A program made the translations under genes and the position numbers. The notes below the pieces were generated by a model, which was not told where the DNA came from, made no database searches, and worked only from the letters and a program-made list of their open reading frames with translations. A DNA stretch of 64,000 nucleotides from Xanthocytophaga agilis (GTDB lineage: Bacteria; Bacteroidota; Bacteroidia; Cytophagales; 172606-1), in the NCBI RefSeq assembly GCF_030068605.1, contig NZ_JASJOU010000018.1, forward strand, positions 1 through 64,000, given 5' to 3'. Shown piece after piece: positions 28,610-38,379 of the stretch (position 1 is its first letter; the number at the start of each line of letters is the position of its first letter).

Positions 28610-29072
28610 ATAATTTTACATTAGGTAAGGGTTATAAAATCTTGATAAATAATGGTAATTAAAAAAGTGTAAAATTATTTCTAAGGCCTGAAATTCAGCT
28701 AAGTATCTTTACCATAACCGAACAAACCTGTGCTAGTAACATTTGACCGCTAGCAAAGAATGAGGCCATATTACTCCAAATGGAGCTTTGAGAAACTACT
28801 GAACGTCTTGTTAGTAGTAAATTAGTAGTAAAGCGGTTCTTACTACGCTACTTATGCGGTATTTTCCAACTCAAATATGGAATCGAATTGACGATGACAG
28901 AATAATAGCAGGAGATAATAGGATATAGTTTGTGCTCTCACGCTGCTTGTTTCAGTCCTTCTTAAAGAAAAGAAACCTTAGCAACCAGCCAATCTATCTC
29001 AATAAGATAACCCATTAAAACCAGTTGTTTGCTCTAAAAAATGGCATACACAGTATACTCTTGGTTGCGAGT
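28610..29072. other. Intergenic region, nothing recognised
   Basis: About 460 bp without a credible frame. It contains a short direct repeat, TTAGTAGTAAA, near 28812 and 28822. The promoter for the LuxR-type gene should be within 28610-28700. Confidence 0.4.
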
Positions 29073-30269
29073 CTAATTTTCCTTTAATGCCTCCACCACA
29101 GAAAGATTTGCGATGCGAAATCCAGGATAAGCAGAACAGCCAATAGCCAGCAGAAGTATCAGCACAATGGATGAGATGATGGCAAGCAGAAAGATAGAAG
29201 TGTTGATGTTAAACGCTCCCACAATAGGAAAAGGAAGGACAACTACAGCTCCTATCAAAAGACCTATTCCGCAAATGAGTATACTTTCCAAAACAATTTG
29301 CCTACCAATGCTTCCTTTGGTTGCACCAATAGCTCTGCGAAGTCCGATTTCCTGCTTCCGCTTGGAAACATCCAACCAAATCAGGCCTACTAATCCGATA
29401 ATTATGTTAATGATTAAATAGCTGGCAACAATGGCAAAAAAGAACAAGGGGATCAGCGAAAAAGTATTATTAGTCTTACGCTCCGAAAAGAAAGGTAGTA
29501 TTTTCACATTCTTCTTTGTCAAAAGGGCGGATAGGTCTTTTTTCAGATTTCCGATCTGGTTTATATCCGAATTAGTTTTGAGCAAAACGACACCTTCTTC
29601 TGTGATCTGCCGGCTTTTAAGCTGAGTTATAATCACCTCTGAATAGTCGCTAAAATCGTTAATGGTCTTGTAATTCTCCACTACTGCTGCCACCACTGCC
29701 AATTCATTGGCATTACCTAGGCTAACTTTTTTTCCGATAGGGGATTGTTCCGGAAATAATTTCTCTTTCAAGGTTTGGTTGATTGCCACTAAAGGCAAAG
29801 CATCTCCAAGTTTGTAATTATCAAACCACTCACCCTCCACAAGTTTTAATCCCAGTACATTCTGATAGTTCTTATCAGCTTCGTACCACAAAGCTGACAC
29901 CTGATTGGTATTGGTTTTGACAGTCAGCAGCGGGTGACCATTCTGATAAGGAATTGCTTGAGAAGAAAATGAAAACGCTCTAATTCCCTCAATGGATCGC
30001 AGGTAATTCTGTAATACAGTTTCCAGTATGGCCTCGTCTGCTGTAAAGTCGGTTTGCAAACTGTCAGCAGTTGGATATTCTCTGCTTGAAAAAGAAAGAA
30101 TATAAACATGCTGGCCATTCAATCCAATATCCTTTGCATAATTTTGAAGGTTGTTAAAAAGAATGGTCAGAACAGCAAAAGCAGCCATAAAACAGAAGAA
30201 AACCTCCACAACAATAAAATAAGTCTTCTTCCTTCTTGAAAGAATAAGTTTTAATAAGTGTCCGAACAT
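29073..30269 (-). CDS. FtsX/MacB-type ABC permease (second subunit)
   Basis: A 398-residue half-transporter permease: one N-terminal transmembrane helix (about 20-42), a large extracytoplasmic MacB-PCD-like domain (45-270), and three C-terminal helices (about 275-390). The FtsX motif ISKRKQEIGLRRAIGATKGSI-like stretch lies in the coupling loop (here SKRKQEIGLRRAIGATKG). It starts 10 bp after the other permease, which it resembles in architecture, so the pair probably forms a heterodimer with the MacB-like ATPase encoded just upstream. Such type VII ABC systems use mechanotransmission to drive periplasmic substrates through TolC. Confidence 0.9.
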   Translation of the reverse strand: MFGHLLKLILSRRKKTYFIVVEVFFCFMAAFAVLTILFNNLQNYAKDIGLNGQHVYILSFSSREYPTADSLQTDFTADEAILETVLQNYLRSIEGIRAFSFSSQAIPYQNGHPLLTVKTNTNQVSALWYEADKNYQNVLGLKLVEGEWFDNYKLGDALPLVAINQTLKEKLFPEQSPIGKKVSLGNANELAVVAAVVENYKTINDFSDYSEVIITQLKSRQITEEGVVLLKTNSDINQIGNLKKDLSALLTKKNVKILPFFSERKTNNTFSLIPLFFFAIVASYLIINIIIGLVGLIWLDVSKRKQEIGLRRAIGATKGSIGRQIVLESILICGIGLLIGAVVVLPFPIVGAFNINTSIFLLAIISSIVLILLLAIGCSAYPGFRIANLSVVEALKEN

Positions 30270-30278
30270 AGTATTGCC

Positions 30279-31553
30279 TTATTTATAATTATTGATCGCA
30301 TCAACCGGATTGATTTTGGACATTCTCCACGCTGGAATCACTCCAGATAAAAAACTGAACAAGAGGGTAAATAACATGCCCATCACTAATGCTATACAGT
30401 CTAGTTTGAGCAGTAGGTTATCAATTATCTGGCTGTAATTAAAAATGCCTATCAGAGCCAGTACCAGACAGATGCTCAGGCCAAAGCCAATAAAGTTTAA
30501 AACCATATTTTCAATCAGAAATTGAAAGAACAACTGTTGCCTTGTAGCCCCAAAGGAACGCCTTATTCCTATCTCTGACCATCTTTCCATGATTCTACTT
30601 GTATTGATATTTATCAGATTAAGGGCTGGCAAGAGCATGCAGAAAACAGAAAACAACACATAACAAAGTAAAAAAGTGTTCAACTCATCCTCTCGGTTGG
30701 GCCCGATCGATATACGGGTAAAACTTGATAAAAAATCATCTGCATAAATAAAAACCTTGTTGAAGCCTTGGTGATAGGCAGGAAGGTCTGATTCGATCAG
30801 GCCCTTTAACTTGTTAAATTCTTCCTCCATGGCCGTAAGTCCGTTGGCCTTTTGAGAATATAAAACAACATTATAATCTCCTATGAATGTACGGTCTTTG
30901 GCATCTCGCATATAGATCTCATCGGACGGATTAGCCAAACTTGAGTAGGGAATGTAGGCATCGGCCATTACGTAACGCTGAAAGATAGAAGCATCCTTGA
31001 CAAGACCAATGATACGAAATAGTTTTCCATTCAGATTGAGGGTTTGCCCTCTGACATCTGTTTTACCAAATATTTTTTGGGCCATTGCGCTGGCAAGCAC
31101 AATGACTGGCTCTTTGGCCAAGCACTGCTGGCGATTGAACTGGCTGCCCCACAGAAAGTTAAAATGATAAACATCCCAGAACTGTTCGTTGACAAACCGC
31201 ACAGCAAAAGTACTTTCCTGATTATTGGTAAAAACAGGCAGCGACTTGGGAGAGGAGATAATTGCTATTTGCTGGGGTTGTTTGAGTTTAGAAATGAAAT
31301 TATCAATTAGTGTAAGACTCAACCCTCCTGCTGAATAGTATCCTTTTTGCGTATTCATCACCTTTATTTTGGTAATATATAAACAAGCTCCCCGGTTGGT
31401 ATCCGGGTATGAAGGGTTAATGAAATTTTCAATTAAGGAGGTAAAAAAAACCAAAAAGGTCAGTGTGATTACGGTTCCAATCAAACTGATTGCAGTAAAG
31501 AAAAGATTTCTTTTCAACAGAATTATCGAAAATTTGAGATAGGTCTTCAGCAT
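30279..31553 (-). CDS. FtsX/MacB-type ABC permease (first subunit)
   Basis: A 424-residue permease with the same order: N-terminal helix (14-38), periplasmic domain with MacB-PCD character (FRIIGLVKDASIFQRYV), and three C-terminal helices with the FtsX loop ERWSEIGIRRSFGATRQQLF. The closing SGVIPAWRMSKINPVDAI matches the family end. Its start overlaps the ATPase stop by 7 nt, indicating translational coupling. MacB itself fuses ATPase and permease; here the parts are separate, as is common in Bacteroidota lantibiotic and peptide exporters. Confidence 0.9.
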   Translation of the reverse strand: MLKTYLKFSIILLKRNLFFTAISLIGTVITLTFLVFFTSLIENFINPSYPDTNRGACLYITKIKVMNTQKGYYSAGGLSLTLIDNFISKLKQPQQIAIISSPKSLPVFTNNQESTFAVRFVNEQFWDVYHFNFLWGSQFNRQQCLAKEPVIVLASAMAQKIFGKTDVRGQTLNLNGKLFRIIGLVKDASIFQRYVMADAYIPYSSLANPSDEIYMRDAKDRTFIGDYNVVLYSQKANGLTAMEEEFNKLKGLIESDLPAYHQGFNKVFIYADDFLSSFTRISIGPNREDELNTFLLCYVLFSVFCMLLPALNLININTSRIMERWSEIGIRRSFGATRQQLFFQFLIENMVLNFIGFGLSICLVLALIGIFNYSQIIDNLLLKLDCIALVMGMLFTLLFSFLSGVIPAWRMSKINPVDAINNYK

Positions 31554-32260
31554 AAGTGAGAGTCGTGGTAAGTACTGTTTTCTTCCAGAAAAGGCTTTTG
31601 GAGAATGATTCCATCTTTCATTCTTATGATGTAATCTGTTTTACCTGCAATGGAAGGATCGTGGGTAACCATCACAATAGTGATCTGATCAGTTGAATTC
31701 AATTGCTTTAAGAGCTCCATGATCTTTTCGCCCATTTCTGTATCCAGGTTTCCGGTAGGCTCATCTGCCAGAATTACCTCTGGATTACCCACCAAAGCCC
31801 GCGCAATAGCAACCCGTTGCCTCTGGCCTCCGGAAAGCTGGCTGGGCAGATGGTAGAGCCGATTGGTTAAACCCACTTTCTGCAAAGCAGCTTTGGCCAT
31901 TTCAATCCGCTGTTTAGTCTTTATATTGCGATAAATGAGTGGCAATTCCACATTGTCCAGCACCGGCAGGTCATGAATCAGGTGATAATTTTGAAACACA
32001 AATCCAAACTTGCGATTTCTTAATTGCGATAACTGCCTGTCACTCAAATGGGTAACAGACTGACCATCAACAAGCATCTCGCCATCGGTTGGCGTATCCA
32101 AAAGACCTATGGTATTGAGTAAGGTTGACTTACCACATCCGGACGGGCCCATGATGGAAATAAATTTGCCTTTTTCAACATGCAGATTGATTGCGTTCAA
32201 GGCCTTTGTCTGCAAATGTTCAGTCTGGTATATTTTGTTGACGTTTCGTAGTGTTATCAT
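31547..32260 (-). CDS. MacB/LolD-type ABC transporter ATPase
   Basis: A 237-residue ATPase with Walker [10 protein letters not shown] (residues 38-46), Q-loop at Gln90 ([12 protein letters not shown]), signature LSGGQ (142-146), Walker B VILADEP (162-168), and the His-switch in VTHDPS. The sequence is of the type that partners FtsX-like permeases. No C39 peptidase domain is present, so any leader removal must be done by another enzyme, for example the signal peptidase of this cluster. Coupled by overlap to the first permease. Confidence 0.93.
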   Translation of the reverse strand: MITLRNVNKIYQTEHLQTKALNAINLHVEKGKFISIMGPSGCGKSTLLNTIGLLDTPTDGEMLVDGQSVTHLSDRQLSQLRNRKFGFVFQNYHLIHDLPVLDNVELPLIYRNIKTKQRIEMAKAALQKVGLTNRLYHLPSQLSGGQRQRVAIARALVGNPEVILADEPTGNLDTEMGEKIMELLKQLNSTDQITIVMVTHDPSIAGKTDYIIRMKDGIILQKPFLEENSTYHDSHLC

Positions 32261-32495
32261 TGTAGCCTTGTGTTGAATGTAGTTAAGCTTTCAGTATATA
32301 CTTTCATTATTTATGGGTGTTACTCTGCCTTGCCGGCGCTGTCGAGCTTGTATGAATGTACTATCTAGTTAACTTTCTCGAACAACCAGACGTCGGTTTA
32401 GTCCTTTTAGCCTTTCAAGCAGCAGCTTTCAAGTTAGAATTTTCAAGTTGGTGTTTTCAAGTATGCCCCGCTTCCCAATACAGGAGAACAAACCT

Positions 32496-34001
32496 CTAGG
32501 GCGTCCCTGCTTGCGGAGACTGTTTATCTTCCATGGTCAACATTTTAAGGTAATAGTATGAATACCAGTAGTTTCTCAATGCATTTACATAATCGCGACT
32601 ACCCTGATCCTTTTCCTGAGAGGCAATGCTGAATTCAAAGGTATTGATAGTGCCGAGCATAAACTTTTCTTTGGTAATCTCATACTTGTGTAAGGCTACT
32701 TGTTCAGCCTTTTTGCTCAACTGAATCTGTTGTTTGTACATTTTAAACAATGCGACATAGGTTGATATCTCTTGGACTAAAGAGAGCAGGTGTTGTTCAT
32801 TGGAATATTTGATTAATTCTTTATTTACCCGAGCCATGTTTATCTTCGCTTTTCCCCTACCCCAATCGATCAGGGGAATCGATAGGTCAAGGGAGACAAT
32901 CTGCTGGTTGAGTATATTACTATATAATTGGCCGAAGCTGGTAAAACTGTTTGATAATCCAAGATTGGCGTTTATGACTGCACTAAACCTACTTTCCCGG
33001 AGTGCTTTGTCATAACTCATGTCTGCCTCTTGTAACCTTCGTTTGGCTGTTACAAGATCGGAACGGTTTTCGAGTGCTTTCTGCAAAGTACGACTAGAAT
33101 CCATAGTAAAAGCTGAGTCCAGATCCGGTACTTGGAAACTAGTCTCCAAGTTTTCATTAAAACCCACAAATGAATTAAATGACTGAGTATTTATCTGAAG
33201 TTCACTTTTTGCTTGCAGATAGGCTTTTTCTGACTTAAGAATTTCCAGTTCAAGTTGTAATAGCTCATTTTTCGACACTTTACCCATATCAAATCGCAAA
33301 AGTGCCAGTTTATAAATATGCTTGTTGGTAGCCAAGTTGGCAAATGCCAGCTCTTTGTCTGCTTGCGAAAGCAGACAGGCGAAGAATTGTTCACAGGTTT
33401 TCAGACTTATATTTGCCAACGACTCCTGTAGTATCTTAGTATTTTCTTCGTATTTCAACGATTCAATTTTTTCATTCCACTTTAGGGCATTGAAGCCAAA
33501 AAGAGGTTGCTGTAAACCGATTCCAATGGGAATGCCAGTGAATATTCTTTTCCTGTTGTCATAATCTTCAAACATCTGTACCTGAGAGGTCAGGTAAACG
33601 GTTCCTCCGGTCTTTCTGATCACTTGGCTTAAATCCAACCGAACCTGGGAGTAATTGTTGCGTACAGCCCTGAATTCAATGTTTCCATCCGGCTGTACTA
33701 CCTGTTTGTAGCTCCGGCTAAAGGAAGGGAGCGTGCTTTGCAGCGTTAGCTGAGGTTTGTAATCGACCAGAAACGCTTTATACTGCCACTCAATGGTTCG
33801 TATATTTGTACTGATCTGCTGTGATGAAACCGATACAGTCTGGCTTTGGCGGATCGCTTCCTGTAAAGTAATCGAAGTCTGCGCGAAAGTAGCAAGTGTG
33901 GCGCTCAAGCATATGATAATTGTACTAATTCCCAGACCAAAGACCAAATCAAATAGTCTGGCAGTATTTATCCTTTGGTTGTTCATGTGGTTTATCAACA
34001 T
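32496..34001 (-). CDS. TolC-family outer-membrane efflux protein
   Basis: A 501-residue protein with an N-terminal signal segment (IIICLSATLATFAQTSITL) followed by the two long coiled-coil outer-membrane-efflux repeats. Repeat text begins with ITLQEAIRQSQTVSVSSQQIS and ends with alpha-barrel helices rich in Lys, Glu and Gln (ISTYVALFKMYKQQIQLSKKAEQ). It would form the trimeric exit duct. Its start overlaps the HlyD stop by one base, and the ATPase follows 235 bp on, so adaptor, duct and pump are one operon. Confidence 0.9.
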   Translation of the reverse strand: MLINHMNNQRINTARLFDLVFGLGISTIIICLSATLATFAQTSITLQEAIRQSQTVSVSSQQISTNIRTIEWQYKAFLVDYKPQLTLQSTLPSFSRSYKQVVQPDGNIEFRAVRNNYSQVRLDLSQVIRKTGGTVYLTSQVQMFEDYDNRKRIFTGIPIGIGLQQPLFGFNALKWNEKIESLKYEENTKILQESLANISLKTCEQFFACLLSQADKELAFANLATNKHIYKLALLRFDMGKVSKNELLQLELEILKSEKAYLQAKSELQINTQSFNSFVGFNENLETSFQVPDLDSAFTMDSSRTLQKALENRSDLVTAKRRLQEADMSYDKALRESRFSAVINANLGLSNSFTSFGQLYSNILNQQIVSLDLSIPLIDWGRGKAKINMARVNKELIKYSNEQHLLSLVQEISTYVALFKMYKQQIQLSKKAEQVALHKYEITKEKFMLGTINTFEFSIASQEKDQGSRDYVNALRNYWYSYYYLKMLTMEDKQSPQAGTP

Positions 34002-35251
34002 TAGTCAACTTTTATTTTTTCAGCCGTAGTTATCTCACTCAAATCGGTTAGAATAATTTCCTCATCAGGTTTCAGGCCGCTGAGTACTTCAATTGACTCG
34101 GTATCGGTCATTCCAAATGTAATCTTCCGTTTATAAGCCATTCCATTGCGGATAACATACAAGTCCTGTTCTTTGAATCCTTTGTAGAATACGCCTTTGG
34201 GAATAAGCAATGTATTGTTCTTAAAGGAAGTGATCAGGGATAACTCAACTTTCATGTTTGGCTTTAAAAATTGTAACTGTGTGTTTACGTTTTCTAGTGT
34301 TACTTCAAAATACAGTAACCCATTTTGAATGGCGGTCTGGACGCTAGTAATCCGCCCGGGTAAAGACCTATTTTGAATGGTGACATTGACCCCCATACCT
34401 GGTTTGACAGATGCTCCGAATGATTCGGACACCTTGCCCACTATTTTGAAGCTGGATATATCTGCCACTTTGGCTACCACATCTCCCGGCTTTACATTGC
34501 TGCCAATGCTTTTATTGATCCAGCTGACAACACCTTTGCGTGGTGAGATTACATCCAAACCCTGAATTTTGGACTCGTATTCGCTTATATCGGCTTGTTG
34601 CATTTTAGTGTTTATCACCGCCTCGTTCAATTCTTGCCTGAGTACGACTTCCTGGGTACGGATCTCGTTTTGTAACTTATGCGCTTCAATCTGGGCAATC
34701 TTTAATTTCAGTTCGGCCTGCTCTACTGTTTCCCGTGTATTTCCTCCTGCTTCAAATAATTTTTTTTCCGTGGTTAAAAAATTTCTGAGGTTACCTATGT
34801 CAAGCTTTTTGATCGAGTCCATCGCCCTCAAATCGTACATTTTCTTCCAAATCTCATACTGAAGCCGTTTAATTTTGTTTTGCTGCAGAGCAAGCTGGTC
34901 TTTCATTTTCTGGTAAGTTGCTTGCGTAGGTTCCTTTTCCAACACCATTAGGAGTTGACCCTCTTCTACTGACTTTCCGTCGTGGACCAGAACCTGTTCG
35001 ATCTTAGTCTGAACAGTACTGGTTAGCAGTTCTTCATATTCGGGCAGCACTTCCCCAAAACAATTGATGACATTTCTAATTGAGCCCATCGAAGCTTTTG
35101 CAGTCGAAAGGGTGGATAACTTTAACGAGGGGGTAAGCAGGCGAGTAGTCAGTACGATTGTAACAATCAGCACTGTTGCCATTGTGATCAGGTAAAAAAG
35201 TCGCTTTTTCTTTCTCTGTCTTTTTTGTTGGACTGCAATTTCAAAATCCAT
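34001..35251 (-). CDS. HlyD/MacA-type periplasmic adaptor protein
   Basis: A 416-residue membrane-fusion protein. An N-terminal membrane anchor (KKRLFYLITMATVLIVTIVL, about 15-35) precedes lipoyl-like halves with VLVHDGKSVEEGQLLMVLEK and VISPRKGVVSWINKSIGSNVKPGDVVAKV. Between them is a long coiled-coil hairpin (about 120-225), then beta-barrel and membrane-proximal domains (LYVIRNGMAYKRKITFG ... ILTDLSEI). It bridges the FtsX-type pump and the TolC-like duct encoded next. Probably first gene of the exporter operon. Confidence 0.92.
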   Translation of the reverse strand: MDFEIAVQQKRQRKKKRLFYLITMATVLIVTIVLTTRLLTPSLKLSTLSTAKASMGSIRNVINCFGEVLPEYEELLTSTVQTKIEQVLVHDGKSVEEGQLLMVLEKEPTQATYQKMKDQLALQQNKIKRLQYEIWKKMYDLRAMDSIKKLDIGNLRNFLTTEKKLFEAGGNTRETVEQAELKLKIAQIEAHKLQNEIRTQEVVLRQELNEAVINTKMQQADISEYESKIQGLDVISPRKGVVSWINKSIGSNVKPGDVVAKVADISSFKIVGKVSESFGASVKPGMGVNVTIQNRSLPGRITSVQTAIQNGLLYFEVTLENVNTQLQFLKPNMKVELSLITSFKNNTLLIPKGVFYKGFKEQDLYVIRNGMAYKRKITFGMTDTESIEVLSGLKPDEEIILTDLSEITTAEKIKVD

Positions 35252-35738
35252 AGCTGAAATGATTGTAATGGAGCTTGTTGTGATAAAGATTGTGATAGGA
35301 AATCTTTCTGCTGTAACTGTCTGTTGAGCCTAACGGGTGACCATTCGCCCTGGTAATCAGCATAGTAGCTAATCTGTAACTCAATTGAGTTATACTGGAA
35401 CAAAGGTGCTTTTAAAAAATACTGGGATGTAAAAAATGTGATAGACCTCATTTAAAAGTGATTAAACCGCAAATTTTGGGATGAATACGGTAGAATACAC
35501 TTGTTCTAATAATAAGATCTAAGATAAAAAGGATGCTGAAAAGTTGGAAAAAGCACCTGAACAGCATTATCTTCCATGCATACTAATATCATCCAAGGGT
35601 ACCTTCACAGGATTGAATGGGTACAATTACAGCCAGACAATGAAAACATTGATGAGAACATGGATCAATCCATGTACAACTCAACACAAAAGGCAGCGCT
35701 CATTGCCAAAAGATCATGGATTAGGCATGTTGGTCAAC
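35252..35738. other. Intergenic region between adaptor and kinase genes
   Basis: Several short frames on both strands, none protein-like. It separates the kinase gene from the exporter genes, so the exporter may have its own promoter here. Confidence 0.4.
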
Positions 35739-36767
35739 TCATGCATCAAACTCGACTAGAAGCTCGACCACGAATTCGTTTTCATTTTGGTCAATCTGCA
35801 ATCTGTGCTTGTGATGATACAACAGTTGAAGTCGTTTTCTGACATTTTCAAGCCCTACTCCCGATTCCTGTCTCAGATCTTTCTTTTGACTGGAATGGAT
35901 ACTGTTTTTTACCAGCAACCTTAACGAATTGTCCTGGCAGTGCAAAAGGATATGTATCCAGGAAACATGCTGATAGCTGATTCCATGTTTGAAGGCATTT
36001 TCAACAAAAGGGATAATCAACATCGGCGCTATCCGTTGGGGGCAATGGGAAGCTGGAAGATCGGTTGTAATTGAAATACCGACATAAGGGCTCAGTCGCA
36101 GGGTCTGGATTTGGATATAATTTTTTAGATAGTCCAATTCACGTTCCAGTGGAATATAGTCAGAGAGGTTGTCATGAAGCATAAATCGCATTATATCTCC
36201 CAGCTTTTGGATGCCTTCTGCTACTCGTAAACTATTATCCTGTAAGGCTACACTGTATAGGTTATTTAAAATATTGAATAGAAAATGTGGATTTAACTGC
36301 GCCTTCAACAAAACAAGTTCAGCGTTTTTCTTTTCAATCCGTTCCAATAATTGCATGCGTAGTTCACTAGAGGAAAAACCCTTCCAGGCAAGAAAAGGGA
36401 TTAAACTCAGAGAGATTACACTGTGGAACAACCATAGTAGCCATGGATTAACAGACGGTTCACCGTTTATAAAGATGACAGACCCGATTCCGGTCATCAG
36501 AATGGAAAAAATGCAATAAATCCATAGGCTTTTTGTTAAAGACTTATAGGAGTAGAAACGAGGAAGGATCTCATACCTAAGACCAGTATAGCAAACAAAC
36601 AGTAAAGGGATGGAGACAACCAATACTCCCCCCAACGGTTTAGGAATCGGGACGTGCATAGTATCTAGGATGAACAAACCACCCCCCCATAAAACCAAAA
36701 ACATTGTAAACTCCTGAAGAAAGTAGACAGATAAATATCTTTTTATAAGCTGATGAAGGAAGGACAT
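35739..36767 (-). CDS. LytS-type sensor histidine kinase
   Basis: A 342-residue kinase with four hydrophobic segments in the first 130 residues, then a short coiled linker and the His_kinase domain (AQLNPHFLFNILNNLYS, phospho-acceptor His161). The ATPase domain shows the N-box PFVENAFKHG and the G-box SGVGLENVRKRLQLLY. It lacks a large external sensor domain, typical of kinases that detect peptides or membrane stress through their membrane helices. Its natural partner is the LytTR regulator transcribed divergently at 37534, 767 bp away. Confidence 0.9.
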   Translation of the reverse strand: MSFLHQLIKRYLSVYFLQEFTMFLVLWGGGLFILDTMHVPIPKPLGGVLVVSIPLLFVCYTGLRYEILPRFYSYKSLTKSLWIYCIFSILMTGIGSVIFINGEPSVNPWLLWLFHSVISLSLIPFLAWKGFSSSELRMQLLERIEKKNAELVLLKAQLNPHFLFNILNNLYSVALQDNSLRVAEGIQKLGDIMRFMLHDNLSDYIPLERELDYLKNYIQIQTLRLSPYVGISITTDLPASHCPQRIAPMLIIPFVENAFKHGISYQHVSWIHILLHCQDNSLRLLVKNSIHSSQKKDLRQESGVGLENVRKRLQLLYHHKHRLQIDQNENEFVVELLVEFDA

Positions 36768-37533
36768 TTTTATAGTTATTTATTCATTTATGCCTAAACT
36801 ACAGGTAGGAAAGTACATTCCATCCAGGTAGATATAAAATAGGGCTACTTGTAAGCAAAGAGGTAATTAGGAATGAGGTAATCAAAAACGAGAAATTCGA
36901 TTGACACTTTGTTGCTTATAATCCTAGTAGGTATAAAAGTAACAACGTTGATCTGCCAGGGTTAAGAGTACATCACGTTTCCACTTTGGATATAATACTT
37001 CTAATTAGGTATATCATAGTACTATAAATGAACAATCAATCTTATTTAACTCTTTAATCAATCTATAGACTCATCTAGGTACGGTAACTTTTCGGATTCG
37101 TAATAAGGCCAGGGTCTAATTTACATCTTATCTCTTTTGTTTCAAATGCCCAATACCACTTGTGTTATCACTAATTGCTTATCTGGCAACTTGTTTGTGC
37201 TGCTGAACAGTTGGGGTATTTTTAGTAAATCGTATCAAACAGATAGTATCAAACATACATTATCGAACAGATAGTATTAAACCAGTAAATGTGGCCTGTC
37301 TTTCTTAAAAGTAACAGGCTTATTTTCGGTAAGGATTGCAGATCAACTAAGTATTTCTAAAAATATTTTGCCGATTCTGCTTTCAACCTTATTTTAGGTT
37401 CTGAGTATTCGAGTAAGCATTGAGGCCGGTAAGTATTCGATACATAACTCAAATCTGCTGGCTTTCAGATTCTGATTACTCAATCCTATTGCCACCCTAC
37501 CTATTATATACATAGCATTACCAAGTAAACCCT
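36768..37533. promoter_or_regulatory. Divergent kinase/regulator intergenic region
   Basis: A 766-bp gene-free region between divergent kinase and regulator genes. It holds the four 14-bp iterons at 37232-37287 and otherwise AT-rich DNA. It presumably contains both promoters. Confidence 0.5.
37232..37287. repeat. Four 14-bp iterons upstream of the LytTR gene
   Basis: The core (G/T)TAT(C/T)(A/G)AAC begins at 37232, 37246, 37260 and 37274, an exact 14-bp period. Units read GTATCAAACAGATA, GTATCAAACATACA, TTATCGAACAGATA, GTATTAAACCAGTA. LytTR-type regulators bind direct repeats, so this could be an operator; slippage is the alternative. Confidence 0.7.
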
Positions 37534-38214
37534 ATGAATGCCATTGCAATTGATGATGAACCTGAAGCGCTTAAAATTATTGAACTTTTTTCATTAAAAG
37601 TTCCTTCACTTGCATTTAAAAAATCATTTTCAGACCCGGTCCAAGCCATTGACTATTTACAAAAAGAAACCGTAGAATTACTATTTTTGGACGTAGACAT
37701 GCCGGATTTGTCCGGATTGGAGCTTTTAGCTACTATTTCTGTTCAACCACTGGTAATTTTTACCACAGCTCATTCCCACTATGCAGTGGAAAGCTACGAG
37801 TTCAATACCATTGATTATTTGCTCAAACCCTTTTCATTTAGCCGCTTTCTTAAATCCTGTCAGAAAGCGTTCGAAGTCTATCAGCTCAAAAAGGCTCCCT
37901 ATAAAACAGATTCTGAAAATAATTATCTGTTTATTAAAAGTGGATATCAACAAATTAAAGTCTTTTATGAAGAAATACTTTTCTTAGAGAGTGCAGGCAA
38001 TTACCTGATTATAAATCTGGCCAACAACCGGAAAATTCCTACACGACTAACCACCGTTGAGGCCCTGGAAATATTGCCTAGCAGGCTTTTTGTACAAATA
38101 CACCGTTCCTATATTGTAGCCAGAAATAAAATAGAAAAACTTGACAAATATGATGTAACCGTTGCCGGAATCCCCTTGCCCATTGGAGCAAATTACAAAA
38201 ATAGTATACTTTGA
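37534..38214 (+). CDS. LytTR-family response regulator
   Basis: A 226-residue regulator. The receiver domain (1-120) has acidic Asp7/Asp8, phospho-acceptor Asp53 in LLFLDVDMPDLSG, Thr in FTTAHSHYA and Lys in YLLKPFS. The LytTR DNA-binding domain (about 130-226) reads EEILFLESAGNYLIINLA ... FVQIHRSYIVARNKIEKL. LytTR regulators control bacteriocin, peptide-signal and virulence genes in many bacteria. It is the only plus-strand gene in the 28-47 kb block and is divergent from its likely kinase. Confidence 0.93.
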   Translation: MNAIAIDDEPEALKIIELFSLKVPSLAFKKSFSDPVQAIDYLQKETVELLFLDVDMPDLSGLELLATISVQPLVIFTTAHSHYAVESYEFNTIDYLLKPFSFSRFLKSCQKAFEVYQLKKAPYKTDSENNYLFIKSGYQQIKVFYEEILFLESAGNYLIINLANNRKIPTRLTTVEALEILPSRLFVQIHRSYIVARNKIEKLDKYDVTVAGIPLPIGANYKNSIL

Positions 38215-38379
38215 TCGTCTATTGTTTTTTAGTGCAATTGCTTGCCATATAAAGTTCTTGCCAAAGTTCTGGTAGCACCTAAGAGCATTCGCCTAGAAAG
38301 GCACTCTGCTCTGATCAAAGGCGTTCACTCAAGGTAAAGTCTAAAGTCCGGACAAAGGATGATTTATCCAGACTGGCAA

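Noticed and set aside
35188-35451. 87-codon minus-strand frame upstream of the adaptor gene
   Set aside because: Overlaps the well-supported HlyD start in another frame and has no protein-like pattern.
37232-37287. CRISPR-like array
   Set aside because: 14-bp units without spacers are direct iterons and not repeat-spacer units; no cas genes are present.
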